Positions 1 through 8,606 are shown, counted from the first letter of the stretch. The stretch: DNA of 64,000 nucleotides from Uliginosibacterium gangwonense DSM 18521 (GCF_000373965.1 NZ_KB892835.1:67953-131952), one strand, 5' to 3'. A program made the numbers and translations. Notes: generated from the sequence alone by a model not told the origin.

Positions 1-1020
1 GAGTTTGAGTTCGCGGAAGAAGCATGGGAGAATTTCAGGTGCGGCACTATTGAGCACAATAGCAAACAGGCCGGTTGCACCGAGAAAATCTCTTTGCCAT
101 ATCTCGTGCCCTGGGGCGCCCGGCAATGCCGGGTGAAGCACTTGGGCAACCGCAGGGTGTAGTGCCAATTGTTGCGCCAGCATCAAGCCATTCTGCCAAT
201 GTTGTTTCAGGCGTACCGACAGTGTGCGCAGGCCACGCAATGCCAGATAGACTTCCTCCGGCCCGGCTGTTTCGCCAAATACATGCGCACTGGACTGCAG
301 GCGTTCCCAGGTATTCTGATTGCAGGTCACAATGCCCAGCAAGCCATCCGAATGACCCAGGATGTATTTGGTTGCGGCCTGAATCGAGACATCCACACCA
401 TGCGCGAACGGCTTGAAATAAAGTGGTGAGGCCCAGGAGTTATCTGCAATGACGACAGCGTTGTTGGCGTGGGTGACTTGGGCGATAGCGGGAATGTCGC
501 AGACTTCAAAAGTGAGCGAACCCGGGGATTCCACAAATACCAAGCGGGTATTGGGGCGCATGAGTGACTGGATTTCAGCACCGATGCCAGGCGCAAAGTA
601 GCTGACCTCTACCCCGAAGCGGCGCAGTGTGTGGTCGGCAAAGCTGCGCGTAGGGCCATAAACGTTATCCGCAATCAAGACATGGTCGCCGCAGGAGAGA
701 AAGGCCATCAGCGCGTGGGTGCAGGCGGAAAGGCCGGAAGGAAACACCTGGGCGCGATAGCCACCTTCCAGTTCCGCGACAGCCGCTTCCAGTGCCCGTG
801 TGGTGGGGGAGCCGTAGCGACCGTAGTTGCGATAAGGGTTGTCGCCCTGTTTGCTGGCTTCCCAATCCTCGTAGCTGGAGGCCAGGATGGTGGAGCCACG
901 AAACGCCGGGGTATTGACGTAGCCGCCATAGGCCGCAGGGTCGCGCCCGGTGCTGGTGAGCAAGGTTTCTGGCTGAAGAGAGGCAAATGAATTCATGGCA
1001 TGACCTGGCGCGGTGGACAT
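1..1020 (-). CDS. metC: Cystathionine beta-lyase-like PLP enzyme (3' end cut by window)
   Basis: Translating the minus strand gives 340 uninterrupted codons that run off the left edge, so the C-terminus is missing. The protein belongs to the Cys/Met-metabolism PLP-dependent family (fold type I). Visible marks are the substrate/PLP segment YGRYGSPTTRALE (about residues 66-78), FPSGLSAC (93-100), the PLP-contacting IADNSWASP (191-199) and the PLP lysine in ATKYILGHSDG (K218). Family members cleave cystathionine or related thiols, and SGLSACTHALMAFL resembles MetC more than MetB. The start could be the ATG at 1020 or the one at 996; neither has a strong ribosome site. It is divergent from an Lrp/AsnC regulator 109 bp away, which probably controls it. 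Family is near certain; exact substrate is inferred. Confidence 0.85.
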   Translation of the reverse strand, partial: MSTAPGHAMNSFASLQPETLLTSTGRDPAAYGGYVNTPAFRGSTILASSYEDWEASKQGDNPYRNYGRYGSPTTRALEAAVAELEGGYRAQVFPSGLSACTHALMAFLSCGDHVLIADNVYGPTRSFADHTLRRFGVEVSYFAPGIGAEIQSLMRPNTRLVFVESPGSLTFEVCDIPAIAQVTHANNAVVIADNSWASPLYFKPFAHGVDVSIQAATKYILGHSDGLLGIVTCNQNTWERLQSSAHVFGETAGPEEVYLALRGLRTLSVRLKQHWQNGLMLAQQLALHPAVAQVLHPALPGAPGHEIWQRDFLGATGLFAIVLNSAAPEILPCFFRELKL

Positions 1021-1083
1021 GGAGTTATCGTAGGCACCCAGCGGGTGAATGTTTTTCCCAAATTTGAGCAGAAGTGCTCTAAA

Positions 1084-1131
1084 ATGAAAATTATTTCCTT
1101 GTTATGACGAAAATCAGGAAAAATTATTCAT
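1084..1131. promoter_or_regulatory. Imperfect dyad upstream of the Lrp-like gene, candidate autoregulatory site
   Basis: ATGAAAATTATTTCC (1084-1098) and GGAAAAATTATTCAT (1117-1131) form an imperfect inverted repeat: about 12 of 15 positions match when one arm is reverse complemented. The right arm runs into the ATG of the regulator at 1130. AT-rich dyads of this kind in the divergent spacer are typical places for Lrp/AsnC proteins to bind. No binding data can be inferred from sequence alone. Confidence 0.35.
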
Positions 1132-1591
1132 GGACAAGTTTGATATCGCAATTCTTGACCAATTGCAGCAGGATTGCTCCCTATCACTCAACGATTTGGC
1201 TGCAGCCGCCAATCTGGGGCCAACGGCTTGCTGGCGGCGTGTGCAGAAGCTGGAAGAGACGGGGGTGATCCGTGGCCGGGTGGCGGTACTGGATCGCAAA
1301 GCCTTGAATGTGGGAGTAACGGTCTTTGTATCGGTGCGAACCAGTCAGCATAACGCCAAGTGGATACAGTCGTTCCACGATACCGTAGCTGCAATCCCCG
1401 AAGTGATGGAACTCTATCGCATTGCTGGGGAGTCAGATTACCTGATGCGTGTGGTGGTGCCAGACATTGCTGCGTATGATTCGGTGTACAAACGCCTGAT
1501 CCGTGTGCCAGGGATTGCGGATGTGAGTTCGAGTTTTGCGATGGAGCAGATCAAGTATACCACTGCGCTGCCCCTGGAGTATGCCAAGTAG
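1130..1591 (+). CDS. Lrp/AsnC-family transcriptional regulator
   Basis: This 153-residue protein has the usual Lrp/AsnC length and order. The N-terminal winged HTH covers about residues 1-60 (DIAILDQLQQDCSLSLNDLA, then ACWRRVQKLEETGVIRG), and a RAM/AsnC ligand-binding domain follows (about 65-145, with VMELYRIAGESDYLMRV). Such proteins form octamers or dimers and sense amino acids. AGGA at 1116-1119 precedes the ATG by about ten bases. Being divergent from the metC-like gene, it probably regulates that gene in response to a sulfur or other amino acid, an inference from position only. Its 3' end lies 18 bp from the convergent end of the cobalamin operon. Confidence 0.9.
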   Translation: MDKFDIAILDQLQQDCSLSLNDLAAAANLGPTACWRRVQKLEETGVIRGRVAVLDRKALNVGVTVFVSVRTSQHNAKWIQSFHDTVAAIPEVMELYRIAGESDYLMRVVVPDIAAYDSVYKRLIRVPGIADVSSSFAMEQIKYTTALPLEYAK

Positions 1592-1609
1592 CAGCGCGTG
1601 CTGGCAGGG

Positions 1610-2599
1610 TCAGGATTCTGCTTCTGCCTCTTGACCCATGTCGTCATCAAGCATGGCATCCTCGTCCAGAATATGCTGGATGTATTCTGTTGGAAGTTGA
1701 TACTGTTGCGCCAGGGCTTCCGCACCTTGGCCGCTTGTGCGCAGGGTTTGTAGCCAACCACTCAGCCCGGTACTCAGGGAACGTCCGGCACTTTCTCCTG
1801 CATGGGGTGTCGCGTTTTCCAGGTCGTATTTGTTGGCATAGCCACGTGGGGTCACCATCAGGCCGTGGCGGATGAAGGTGTTGGAGTTGCCAATCAGCAC
1901 GGTTGAAAGCATGCCGATTTCGCAGTCCGCCATTTTCTCCAACGTGGTGAATTCGATGCGCTGCTTGGGGCGGTAGGCGGATTTGACGATGGCAACGGGC
2001 GTATCTGGTGCGCGATGGGCCAGGAACAGGCGTTGCGCTTCCTGGATGTGGCGCGTGCGTCGCCCGCTTTTTGGGTTGTAGAGCGCTACCACGAAGTCTG
2101 CCATGGCAACGGCATTGACTCGGCGGGCGATCACTGGCCAGGGGGTGAGCAGGTCGGAGAGTGAAATTGCGCAAAAGTCATGCGTCAGCGGTGCGCCGAC
2201 CAATGCGGCGCAGGTATTCAGCGCGGACGCGCCGGGGATGATCTCTACTTCCACATCTCCGGAGTCGGGAATCCAGCCTGCCTGAAAAAGCACCTCAAAC
2301 GTGGGGCCCGCCATGCCATAGACGCCTGCGTCGCCCGAGGAGATCAGCGCCACCTTCTTGCCTGCACGTGCACGTTCCAGTGCTTCGATGGCGCGATCCA
2401 GTTCCTCGGTCATGGATTTCTTGATGATTTCCTTGCCCTCCAGCAGATCGGCCACCAAGCGAATGTAGGTGACATAACCGATTACTGTGTCGGCCTCTGC
2501 CAGTGCGGCGCGGGCGCGTTGGCTCATGTGATCCACGCTGCCGGGGCCAAGGCCGACGAGCATGATTTTTCCTGGGGTGAAGGGTGGGTTATTTGTCAT
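1610..2599 (-). CDS. cobJ: Precorrin-3B / cobalt-precorrin-3 C17-methyltransferase
   Basis: This SAM-dependent tetrapyrrole methylase performs C17 methylation and ring contraction in corrin synthesis. The N-terminal MLVGLGPGSVDHMSQRA is the family's P-loop-like GxGPG motif. ISSGDAGVYGMAGP and EIIPGASALNTCAALVGAP are the SAM- and substrate-site segments, and VVALYNPKSGRR follows. The catalytic module ends near residue 250; the remaining roughly 75 residues are an acidic extension not usual in the family, ending in DEDAMLDDDMGQEAEAES. It is the last gene of the operon, and its ATG overlaps the stop of cobE by ATGA, indicating translational coupling. The symbol cbiH is equally apt because the pathway here appears anaerobic. 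Confidence 0.93.
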   Translation of the reverse strand: MTNNPPFTPGKIMLVGLGPGSVDHMSQRARAALAEADTVIGYVTYIRLVADLLEGKEIIKKSMTEELDRAIEALERARAGKKVALISSGDAGVYGMAGPTFEVLFQAGWIPDSGDVEVEIIPGASALNTCAALVGAPLTHDFCAISLSDLLTPWPVIARRVNAVAMADFVVALYNPKSGRRTRHIQEAQRLFLAHRAPDTPVAIVKSAYRPKQRIEFTTLEKMADCEIGMLSTVLIGNSNTFIRHGLMVTPRGYANKYDLENATPHAGESAGRSLSTGLSGWLQTLRTSGQGAEALAQQYQLPTEYIQHILDEDAMLDDDMGQEAEAES

Positions 2600-3000
2600 A
2601 AAATCACTTTGGCGATTGAAACCGTTGCATGGCGACCATCAAGGCCACGCAAACGATGTTTTTCAAGAATGAGTTGGGACATATCTGCACGGGCGGCAAG
2701 CAAGGCAGCTGCCTCTGATACAGAAGGCGTGCCGGTATGGCGCAATACAGTAGCAGAGGGATTAGGTACTTCGACCGAGGCTAGTTCTTCCGGCGTATAG
2801 AACTGCAGCGGCCAGTGGTGTGCAGCGGCGCAGGCCAGCAATCCTTGTTCGTCAGCCTTGAGCGTAATACTGGCAAGCCCTGAAATTTGCTCAGAGTTCA
2901 AGCCCGCAAGCGCCAGCGCTTCGCCAATTGCCGCTTCAATGGTGGATTGAGGTGTGCCACGGTCACAGCCGACCCCCAATGCAATTCGAATGTATGCCAT
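2596..3000 (-). CDS. cobE: CobE / CbiG C-terminal-domain protein
   Basis: This 134-residue stand-alone protein corresponds to the CbiG C-terminal domain (CobE family). Recognisable segments are ALGVGCDRGTPQSTIEAAI at the start, ASITLKADEQGLLACAA in the middle, the conserved FYTPEELASVEVPNPS, and VSEAAALLAA near the end. In fused CbiG the N-terminal domain opens the delta-lactone of cobalt-precorrin-5A; the exact role of the C-terminal unit is less clear. The open frame reaches 3081, but homology starts at MAYIRIALG, giving the ATG at 3000, one base past the cbiG stop. The split of CbiG into two adjacent genes is the notable point. Confidence 0.88.
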   Translation of the reverse strand: MAYIRIALGVGCDRGTPQSTIEAAIGEALALAGLNSEQISGLASITLKADEQGLLACAAAHHWPLQFYTPEELASVEVPNPSATVLRHTGTPSVSEAAALLAARADMSQLILEKHRLRGLDGRHATVSIAKVIL

Positions 3001-3001
3001 G

Positions 3002-3781
3002 TTATGATTTGGTGCCGACCCGGTAGATGATGCGCTTGCCCGCCAGCCTATCCGTCCAGGTCTGTGGCAGATCACGATCACTGATCCACAGGATCGCAGA
3101 GAATGCTTCTGGCGTAATCTCTTCGAGCCGGGTAAAACAATGGATATTCTTGGGAAGCTGGCTGCTGCGTCCGTTGGCGTGGTTCCGCCACCAGTCTGGC
3201 GAGCCAGCTTCCTGTACTAGGGCAATAGGCTCATCATTGACCACAGCGGCGCTGGCGCGAACCAGCTCGTCATGGCTGGCCTCAAAATGCCAACCGAGTT
3301 CGCGGCCCAGCAGATCAACAGCCAGGGTTTGGCGTGAATCTGAGGCTGTCGTCAATACTGGCGTGGCGCCGAGTGCTGTCGCCAGATGTCCGGCCAGTTC
3401 GTTGGCGCCACCTAGATGCCCGGAGAGAACTGGAATGACGAAACGGCTGCCTTCGTCCACTACGACAATCGCAGGGTCTTTTGACTTGTCCAGGATGCAG
3501 GGCGCAATCAGGCGGACCAGGGCGCCCAGTGAAACCACAGCCACGATAGCGTCATATTGAGCAAACAGTATGGGAATCTGTTCCCCAAGCTTGCCCGCAT
3601 AGCAAGTATGGGAGGCAGGAGAGGCTGTCGCTGCTTCGGCGGCGAACTTCTCCGGCGCATAGAGATGGGCACCAGGCAGTGCTGCAATGATCTTGCCTGC
3701 GCAAGTAATGCCATGGCGCGTGATGGAAACCACTGCAGTACGCGAGGCTGCCGTGGAGCGGGCGATGACCGGGGTGCTCAT
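3002..3781 (-). CDS. cbiG: Cobalt-precorrin-5A hydrolase, N-terminal/central CbiG unit
   Basis: CbiG opens the ring-A acetate lactone of cobalt-precorrin-5A and releases acetaldehyde in the anaerobic route. The 259-residue product carries the central-domain signature IVAVVSLGALVRLIAP and FVIPVLSGHLGGANELAG, with an N-terminal segment VVSITRHGITCAGKIIAALP. It lacks the C-terminal CobE-like domain, which is encoded just downstream as a separate gene. The frame is open to 3877, but the ATG at 3781 has GGAGG eight or so bases upstream and overlaps the cobI stop by four bases (ATGA), so that start is preferred. Presence of CbiG argues for early cobalt insertion. Confidence 0.92.
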   Translation of the reverse strand: MSTPVIARSTAASRTAVVSITRHGITCAGKIIAALPGAHLYAPEKFAAEAATASPASHTCYAGKLGEQIPILFAQYDAIVAVVSLGALVRLIAPCILDKSKDPAIVVVDEGSRFVIPVLSGHLGGANELAGHLATALGATPVLTTASDSRQTLAVDLLGRELGWHFEASHDELVRASAAVVNDEPIALVQEAGSPDWWRNHANGRSSQLPKNIHCFTRLEEITPEAFSAILWISDRDLPQTWTDRLAGKRIIYRVGTKS

Positions 3782-4566
3782 GCTACTGCCTCCTTGCGCT
3801 TGCGGCAACCGCGGCGCAGTTCGCCCCGGGCACGCTTGGGGTTTTGTACCAGCATCAATGACAAATAATTGACGCATTGCCCCTTCAGGCTGGCCAGATC
3901 AGTCACGACGCGCTGATCCGGCGCGCCTACACGCTCAATGAAGCAGCTTGTGGCAAGTAGATCGCGCTGTTCGAGCAATTCGATGATCTCGTCGACCAGC
4001 GGTTTGACCTTCATGAGGATCAGGGTGTCGAACTCATCCAACAGGTGGTCGATGACTGAGATGCCGTATGCCGCAGGGATCACTGCGATGGTTTCATCCT
4101 CTTCCGCCAGTGCTTTGCCTACACAAGCTGCGGCAGCGGAAAATGAGGATACGCCAGCGATGGTTTCCACTTCCACTTCGGGCGTGATTTCGCGCACAGC
4201 ACGTGCTAGATGGCTGAAGGTCGCAAAAGTGGAGGCGTCACCCTCTACCAGAAAGACCAGATCACGCCCTTCTGCCAGCAACTCCAAGGTGCGTGCCGCT
4301 GCCCGTGCCCAGGCTTTGGCAAGAATGGTCGCATCGCGTGTCATGGGGAAGACAAGCGGCTCGATATCCGCAGGTAATTCCAGACCGGCCCGGCAGACAA
4401 TGTCCAAAGCATAAGACCTTTCTTCTGCCTTTTTGACGGGATAAATCCAACGGGCACCCGAATGCAGTGCCTCCCAGGCGCGCCGGGTAATGAGGCCGGG
4501 ATCGCCTGGGCCAAGCGAGGCACCAATCAGGCGTCCGTATGTGACTTTGTCTTGAGTCGGTGTCAT
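3778..4566 (-). CDS. cobI: Precorrin-2 / cobalt-factor II C20-methyltransferase
   Basis: The 262-residue SAM-dependent methylase adds the C20 methyl group to precorrin-2 or its cobalt complex. Family marks are GASLGPGDPGLITRRAW near the N-terminus, VFLVEGDASTFATFSHLARA in the middle and VETIAGVSSFSAAAACVG after it. The open frame begins at 4590, but the ATG at 4566 overlaps the cobL stop as ATGA, which is the arrangement used throughout this operon. The C-terminus is rich in Arg/Lys (KRARGELRRGCRKRKEAVA), possibly a local peculiarity. The name cbiL applies if the cobalt is already inserted, as the neighbouring cbiX, cbiD and cbiG suggest. Confidence 0.93.
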   Translation of the reverse strand: MTPTQDKVTYGRLIGASLGPGDPGLITRRAWEALHSGARWIYPVKKAEERSYALDIVCRAGLELPADIEPLVFPMTRDATILAKAWARAAARTLELLAEGRDLVFLVEGDASTFATFSHLARAVREITPEVEVETIAGVSSFSAAAACVGKALAEEDETIAVIPAAYGISVIDHLLDEFDTLILMKVKPLVDEIIELLEQRDLLATSCFIERVGAPDQRVVTDLASLKGQCVNYLSLMLVQNPKRARGELRRGCRKRKEAVA

Positions 4567-5846
4567 GGTTTTTGTGCAGAAACAATCCATACGGGGTTTT
4601 GTGCAGCCATTCTGTGCATATCCAGAATGGGTTGGCTACGCGAGGCCTGGAGTTGTACCACGTCCCAATTTGCCCTGTGCGTGGCAAGCGTTTGGGTTGC
4701 AACCGCGAGGTTCTCCAAGGTCACGAAATTCATCACCAGATGCCCACCGGGTTTGAGGCGATCCAGAATCAGCGCAATCAACTGCGCCAGTTCTCCTCCT
4801 GACCCACCGATGAAAACGGCATCTGGGGCGGGCCATTGTTCCAGGCCTGCCGGGGCTTTGCCTTCAATCAGCGTGTAGTTGGTGGCACGCAGGCGGCGGG
4901 CGTTGACGCGGGCATTGGCAGCATCATCCACGTTCTTTTCAATGGCATAGACGTGGCCTTGACAGGCCAGTCTGGCTGCTTCCAGTCCCACTGAGCCAGA
5001 GCCTGCGCCGATGTCCCAGATGATGCTATCTTCATGAATTCCCAGGCGAGCAAGCGATACTGCACGCACCTCCTGTTTTGTAATCAAGCCTTTTTCTGGC
5101 TGACGCTGAATGTAGTCTGCGTCTGCGAAACCGAAGATCGCCTGCCTGGGTACGGATAGATGCTCAATGAGCACCACGTTGGGTTGTGGAAACTCTGTTT
5201 GTGCCGCTTCTTGCAGCGAGAGGTTTTCAAAGAGCGCTTCGTCAGGCAGGTGCAGGCGTGCAGCGACGGAAATCCGGATGTCCGAGCTGTCATATCCTGC
5301 CGCCAGAAGAGCCCGTGCAATGCGGGCAGGCGTGTTTTCCGGGCTGGTGAAGGCGGCGACGTGAGGATTACGGCTGATGGCCTGCATCAGGTCGTAGAGG
5401 CTATGTGCTGGAGTATTGCTGTTGTCATTCGCCCATTCACCGCTATCCGGGCCGTGGCAGGAGGCGATGCGGTAGATTTGGCTGGGGCGGGCGAAATGGG
5501 CAAAGGCTAGTTGTAGGCACGATAGATTGGGGAGTATTTCTAGATTCTCCAATCGATTGCCGAGCAGGCTGCCAATCCCATGGCACAAGGGATCTCCGGT
5601 TGCGAGAATGACGGCGTTCTGGCCTGACATGCGGGCTTGCAGAACCCAGTCTGCAACTTCACGAACGTGGCCATCCATGTCCCGGCATTCGATATGCGTA
5701 GGGATATGGGGGCGAATCAGTTCCAAGGTCCGGCCTGCGCCGATGATCAATTGGGCGCCGAAGATGCGTTGGCGCGCAGGCTCAGTGAGCCCGGCCCAAC
5801 CGTTGTCAAGTATGCCAATAAGGGTGTCAGTAGGGGATTGCGTCAT
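4563..5846 (-). CDS. cobL: Precorrin-6Y C5,15-methyltransferase (decarboxylating), CbiE-CbiT fusion
   Basis: This 427-residue fusion joins a CbiE-type tetrapyrrole methylase (about residues 8-205, with IGAGRTLELIRPHIP and ILATGDPLCHGIGSLL) to a CbiT class-I methyltransferase (about 215-410, with IWDIGAGSGSVGLEAARLA as the SAM-binding loop). Between them they methylate C5 and C15 and remove the C12 acetate carboxyl. VFIGGSGGELAQLI is the conserved CbiT segment. Its start codon overlaps the cbiD stop by ATGA. Length fits the fused CobL form rather than separate CbiE and CbiT. Confidence 0.94.
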   Translation of the reverse strand: MTQSPTDTLIGILDNGWAGLTEPARQRIFGAQLIIGAGRTLELIRPHIPTHIECRDMDGHVREVADWVLQARMSGQNAVILATGDPLCHGIGSLLGNRLENLEILPNLSCLQLAFAHFARPSQIYRIASCHGPDSGEWANDNSNTPAHSLYDLMQAISRNPHVAAFTSPENTPARIARALLAAGYDSSDIRISVAARLHLPDEALFENLSLQEAAQTEFPQPNVVLIEHLSVPRQAIFGFADADYIQRQPEKGLITKQEVRAVSLARLGIHEDSIIWDIGAGSGSVGLEAARLACQGHVYAIEKNVDDAANARVNARRLRATNYTLIEGKAPAGLEQWPAPDAVFIGGSGGELAQLIALILDRLKPGGHLVMNFVTLENLAVATQTLATHRANWDVVQLQASRSQPILDMHRMAAQNPVWIVSAQKP

Positions 5847-7024
5847 GATTGTGTGCCGGGGAGGTTTGCTTCGTCTTGTTCTACGCGCACGATGAGTTGG
5901 CCTTCAAAATCACAGACCAAAACTGTCAGAGTATAGGGGCCTGCATGCTGCTGACGTAGGCTGCGAATGGCCCGGATTGCCAATTCGCGGTGGAAGGCGA
6001 TAGCCAGCCCGAGTGCCTGCAGGCGTTCAGCGGCGAAGCGGGCGGTTTCTGCGGCGCGGATTTCTTCGACCAGATCGGCAGGGGCACCTACCTGGTGGGC
6101 GCAGTCCGCGAGGAGATCGCGGTCAACCGCTTCTTTCCAGGCATGGGTGACAGCGAGGCCCTGGCCCATTTTTGTGAGTTTGCCCACCATCGCGCCGATG
6201 TATATGTTTGTCATCTTGCGCTTAATGGCAGTCTGGAAGGCGGCTTTGACAAAATCGCCCATCTGTACGAAGCACGATTCAGCCAATTCCGGCAGTTCGC
6301 GCATGGCGAATTTTTCGGTGCGCCCCCCGGTGGTAAACACCACGCTACGCTGCCCCTGGCGGGCAGCTACGTCAATGGCCTGCACGACGCTGGCGCGGAA
6401 AGCTGCCGTCGAGTAGGGGCGCACGATGCCGGTGGTACCCAGGATCGAGATGCCACCGAGAATGCCTAGGCGTGCGTTGAGGGTTTTGCGGGCCATCTCT
6501 TCACCGCCGGGAACCGATACGGTGACTTCGAGACTATCTCCTTGTGCAAGGATGGTTTCACCTACGCGTTTGACATTTTCCGTGATGTTGCGCCGGGGCA
6601 CAGGGTTGATGGCGGGCCCGCCTACCTCCAAGCCCAGGCCATCCTTGGTGACTGTGCCGATGCCAGCGCCACCTTTGAGGATGATGGCACCAAGCCCATC
6701 GGCAATGCGGCGCACATCAACCGTGAGATGGGCGCCCTGGGTGGCATCCGGGTCGTCGCCCGCATCTTTGATGCTGACAGCATGTGCCGTGTTGTCTTCA
6801 ATCCTGCCATCGTGGATGGCAAATTCAGTCTGTTGCCCGTTGGGCAGCTGGCAGAGGACGCGCTCGGGCACCTTGCCCTCCACCAGCCCAAGCGTGGCGG
6901 CAACGGCTGCTGCAGCCGCATTTGCACCGGTGGTGAAACCCGTGCGATTACCCCGATCACGCTTGGCATCGCCTTTGCGGACTTTTTCTGCTGGCGCGCT
7001 GTTCTCTGTGGGTTGGGCTGACAT
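5843..7024 (-). CDS. cbiD: Cobalt-precorrin-5B C1-methyltransferase
   Basis: CbiD methylates C1 of the macrocycle after CbiG action and is specific to the anaerobic pathway. The 393-residue protein starts with a charged leader and then RTGFTTGANAAAAAVAA, the family signature (TGFTTGxCAAAA, here with Asn in place of the usual Cys or Ser). GGAGIGTVTKDGLGLEVG and ILGTTGIVRPYSTAAF are also characteristic. The TAA of the next gene overlaps the ATG by one base. Together with cbiG and cbiX it is the best evidence for oxygen-independent corrin synthesis in this organism. Confidence 0.94.
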   Translation of the reverse strand: MSAQPTENSAPAEKVRKGDAKRDRGNRTGFTTGANAAAAAVAATLGLVEGKVPERVLCQLPNGQQTEFAIHDGRIEDNTAHAVSIKDAGDDPDATQGAHLTVDVRRIADGLGAIILKGGAGIGTVTKDGLGLEVGGPAINPVPRRNITENVKRVGETILAQGDSLEVTVSVPGGEEMARKTLNARLGILGGISILGTTGIVRPYSTAAFRASVVQAIDVAARQGQRSVVFTTGGRTEKFAMRELPELAESCFVQMGDFVKAAFQTAIKRKMTNIYIGAMVGKLTKMGQGLAVTHAWKEAVDRDLLADCAHQVGAPADLVEEIRAAETARFAAERLQALGLAIAFHRELAIRAIRSLRQQHAGPYTLTVLVCDFEGQLIVRVEQDEANLPGTQS

Positions 7025-7713
7025 TACCTGCGAGTCGCTCGTTCGTGCTGCTCGGCCAGTTGCATCAGGGCGTGGATGGCTGCGACAACCAGCGTGGAGC
7101 CCCCTTTGCGGCCTCGCACGATGATCCAGGGGATGTTATCCAATTCGGCTAGCATGTCTTTGGATTCTGCTGCCGAAACAAATCCCACCGGCATGCCGAC
7201 TACCAAGGCCGGGCGGATATGTTCTTCACGGATCAGGCGGATGAGTTCGATCAGCGCTGTGGGGGCATTGCCAATGCAGACGATGGCGCCATTTAGCAGG
7301 CCCAGGCTGTGGGCCTTGCGTATGGCCTGGGTGGCACGGGTGGTGTTTTCTGCGCGTGCCTGGGCGATGACATCCACGTCGGAGATGAATTGGTGCGGGC
7401 GGATTTTGAAATGGCTCAGGCGCGTGGTTGAGAGCCCCACGCAAATCATCTCCACGTCAGCCACAATGCTTGAGTTGCGGCTCAGTAGCGCCATGACACC
7501 AGCGCTGACGGCATCCGGGTGGAATTCGGTCAGGCCATTGAAATCGAAATCCGCGTTGGCATGGATCATCCTCCGCACGATTGGCCACTGGTGTAGGTCA
7601 TAGCGATGGGAGCCGACCTCTGCATCAATAATGGCAAAGGAATCGTACTCGATGGCCTGACCTACTGGCGTCAATTGTTCGGTGACAAGTGGTTTGGAGG
7701 AGTTAGTATTCAT
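7024..7713 (-). CDS. cobH: Precorrin-8X / cobalt-precorrin-8 methylmutase
   Basis: This enzyme moves the C11 methyl group to C12, producing hydrogenobyrinic or cobyrinic acid. The 229 residues match the family in length. SFAIIDAEVGSHRYDLHQWP near the N-terminus, the catalytic-histidine region VRRMIHANADFDF (about 47-59) and GAIVCIGNAPTALIELIRL (about 140-158) are diagnostic, followed by VVGMPVGFVSAAESK. It sits between cbiX (18 bp gap upstream) and cbiD (one-base overlap). cbiC is the synonym in the anaerobic nomenclature. Confidence 0.95.
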   Translation of the reverse strand: MNTNSSKPLVTEQLTPVGQAIEYDSFAIIDAEVGSHRYDLHQWPIVRRMIHANADFDFNGLTEFHPDAVSAGVMALLSRNSSIVADVEMICVGLSTTRLSHFKIRPHQFISDVDVIAQARAENTTRATQAIRKAHSLGLLNGAIVCIGNAPTALIELIRLIREEHIRPALVVGMPVGFVSAAESKDMLAELDNIPWIIVRGRKGGSTLVVAAIHALMQLAEQHERATRR

Positions 7714-7731
7714 TTTTCATTCGTCAGCAGG

Positions 7732-8592
7732 TCAGGCGTGAGCATGAATGTGGATTGCCGTGTGAGTATGATCGTGCAGGTGGTGGGCCTGGGCGTCTGC
7801 CCGGTACTTGCAACCATCGCACTCTAGCAGGCTTGCCTGTGAATTGTCCTGGTTAGTGGCGCGCATATCAAGCAGATCGAATATCCCGGGGTCAAACCCG
7901 AAGTGGGCGCTCAGAGCAAAGGCTGTTTGTGGGTATTGCTGGCGCAATCGGGCTGTCTGGGCCTGGATGCGGTCTATCAGCACGCCAGTGAAAAGATAGA
8001 CCGGGATAATGGCAATTTGCCGCATCCCCAGGGTGATCTGCCGCTGCACCACCGTTTCTAGGCGCGGCCAGGTGATGCTGGTGAAGGCGATGTCGACCAG
8101 ATCGTGGTCGGTTTCTTCAAAAATCCAGCGTGCCATCTTGGCCAGTTCGCTGTTTGCCCCGGCGTCTGAAGATCCGCGCCCAAGCAGGATCACCCCTGTG
8201 TTGTGGGGGTCTGGCATATCCAGTTCCTGCATCAGGTGCTCAAGCTGCGCGATGAGTACGGCAAAGATTTCCCGCCCCATGCCCAGGTGGCGCACGCATT
8301 CAAAATGCACGTGCGGGTGGCGCTGGCGGGCCGCTTCCATGGCTGCGGGCAGCTCCATCTTCACGTGCCCTGCAGCATTGAGAATGAAAGGGATCACCAT
8401 GACGCGGCGAGCGCCTTGCGCGGCATGGTCGAGTCCGCCGTTGAGCAGGATTTCGGCATGCTCGATGAAGCAGACTTCAATGCGCCAATCGGGGTGACGA
8501 GCCCGCCACTGCTCGGCAAAACGCATGATTTCCTGATTCCCTTCGACGTTACGGGAACCATGCCCAACGAGAAGTAGAGTTGTATTATCCAT
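7732..8592 (-). CDS. cbiX: Sirohydrochlorin cobaltochelatase, long form with His-rich tail
   Basis: CbiX inserts cobalt into sirohydrochlorin, the committed step of the anaerobic branch. The 286-residue protein has two tandem chelatase halves: the first opens with LLLVGHGSRNVEGNQEIMRF (catalytic His), and the second with GVILLGRGSSDAGANSELAK, where His is replaced by Arg. VMVIPFILNAAGHVKMELP provides the second metal-site histidine. After a C-x2-C pair (ECDGCKYR) the last 20 or so residues alternate His with Asp, Thr, Ala and Ile. His-rich ends and a Cys motif are known in long CbiX proteins, where they are proposed to store cobalt or hold a cluster. Confidence 0.94.
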   Translation of the reverse strand: MDNTTLLLVGHGSRNVEGNQEIMRFAEQWRARHPDWRIEVCFIEHAEILLNGGLDHAAQGARRVMVIPFILNAAGHVKMELPAAMEAARQRHPHVHFECVRHLGMGREIFAVLIAQLEHLMQELDMPDPHNTGVILLGRGSSDAGANSELAKMARWIFEETDHDLVDIAFTSITWPRLETVVQRQITLGMRQIAIIPVYLFTGVLIDRIQAQTARLRQQYPQTAFALSAHFGFDPGIFDLLDMRATNQDNSQASLLECDGCKYRADAQAHHLHDHTHTAIHIHAHA

Positions 8593-8606
8593 ATGTCGTA
8601 TCCGGT

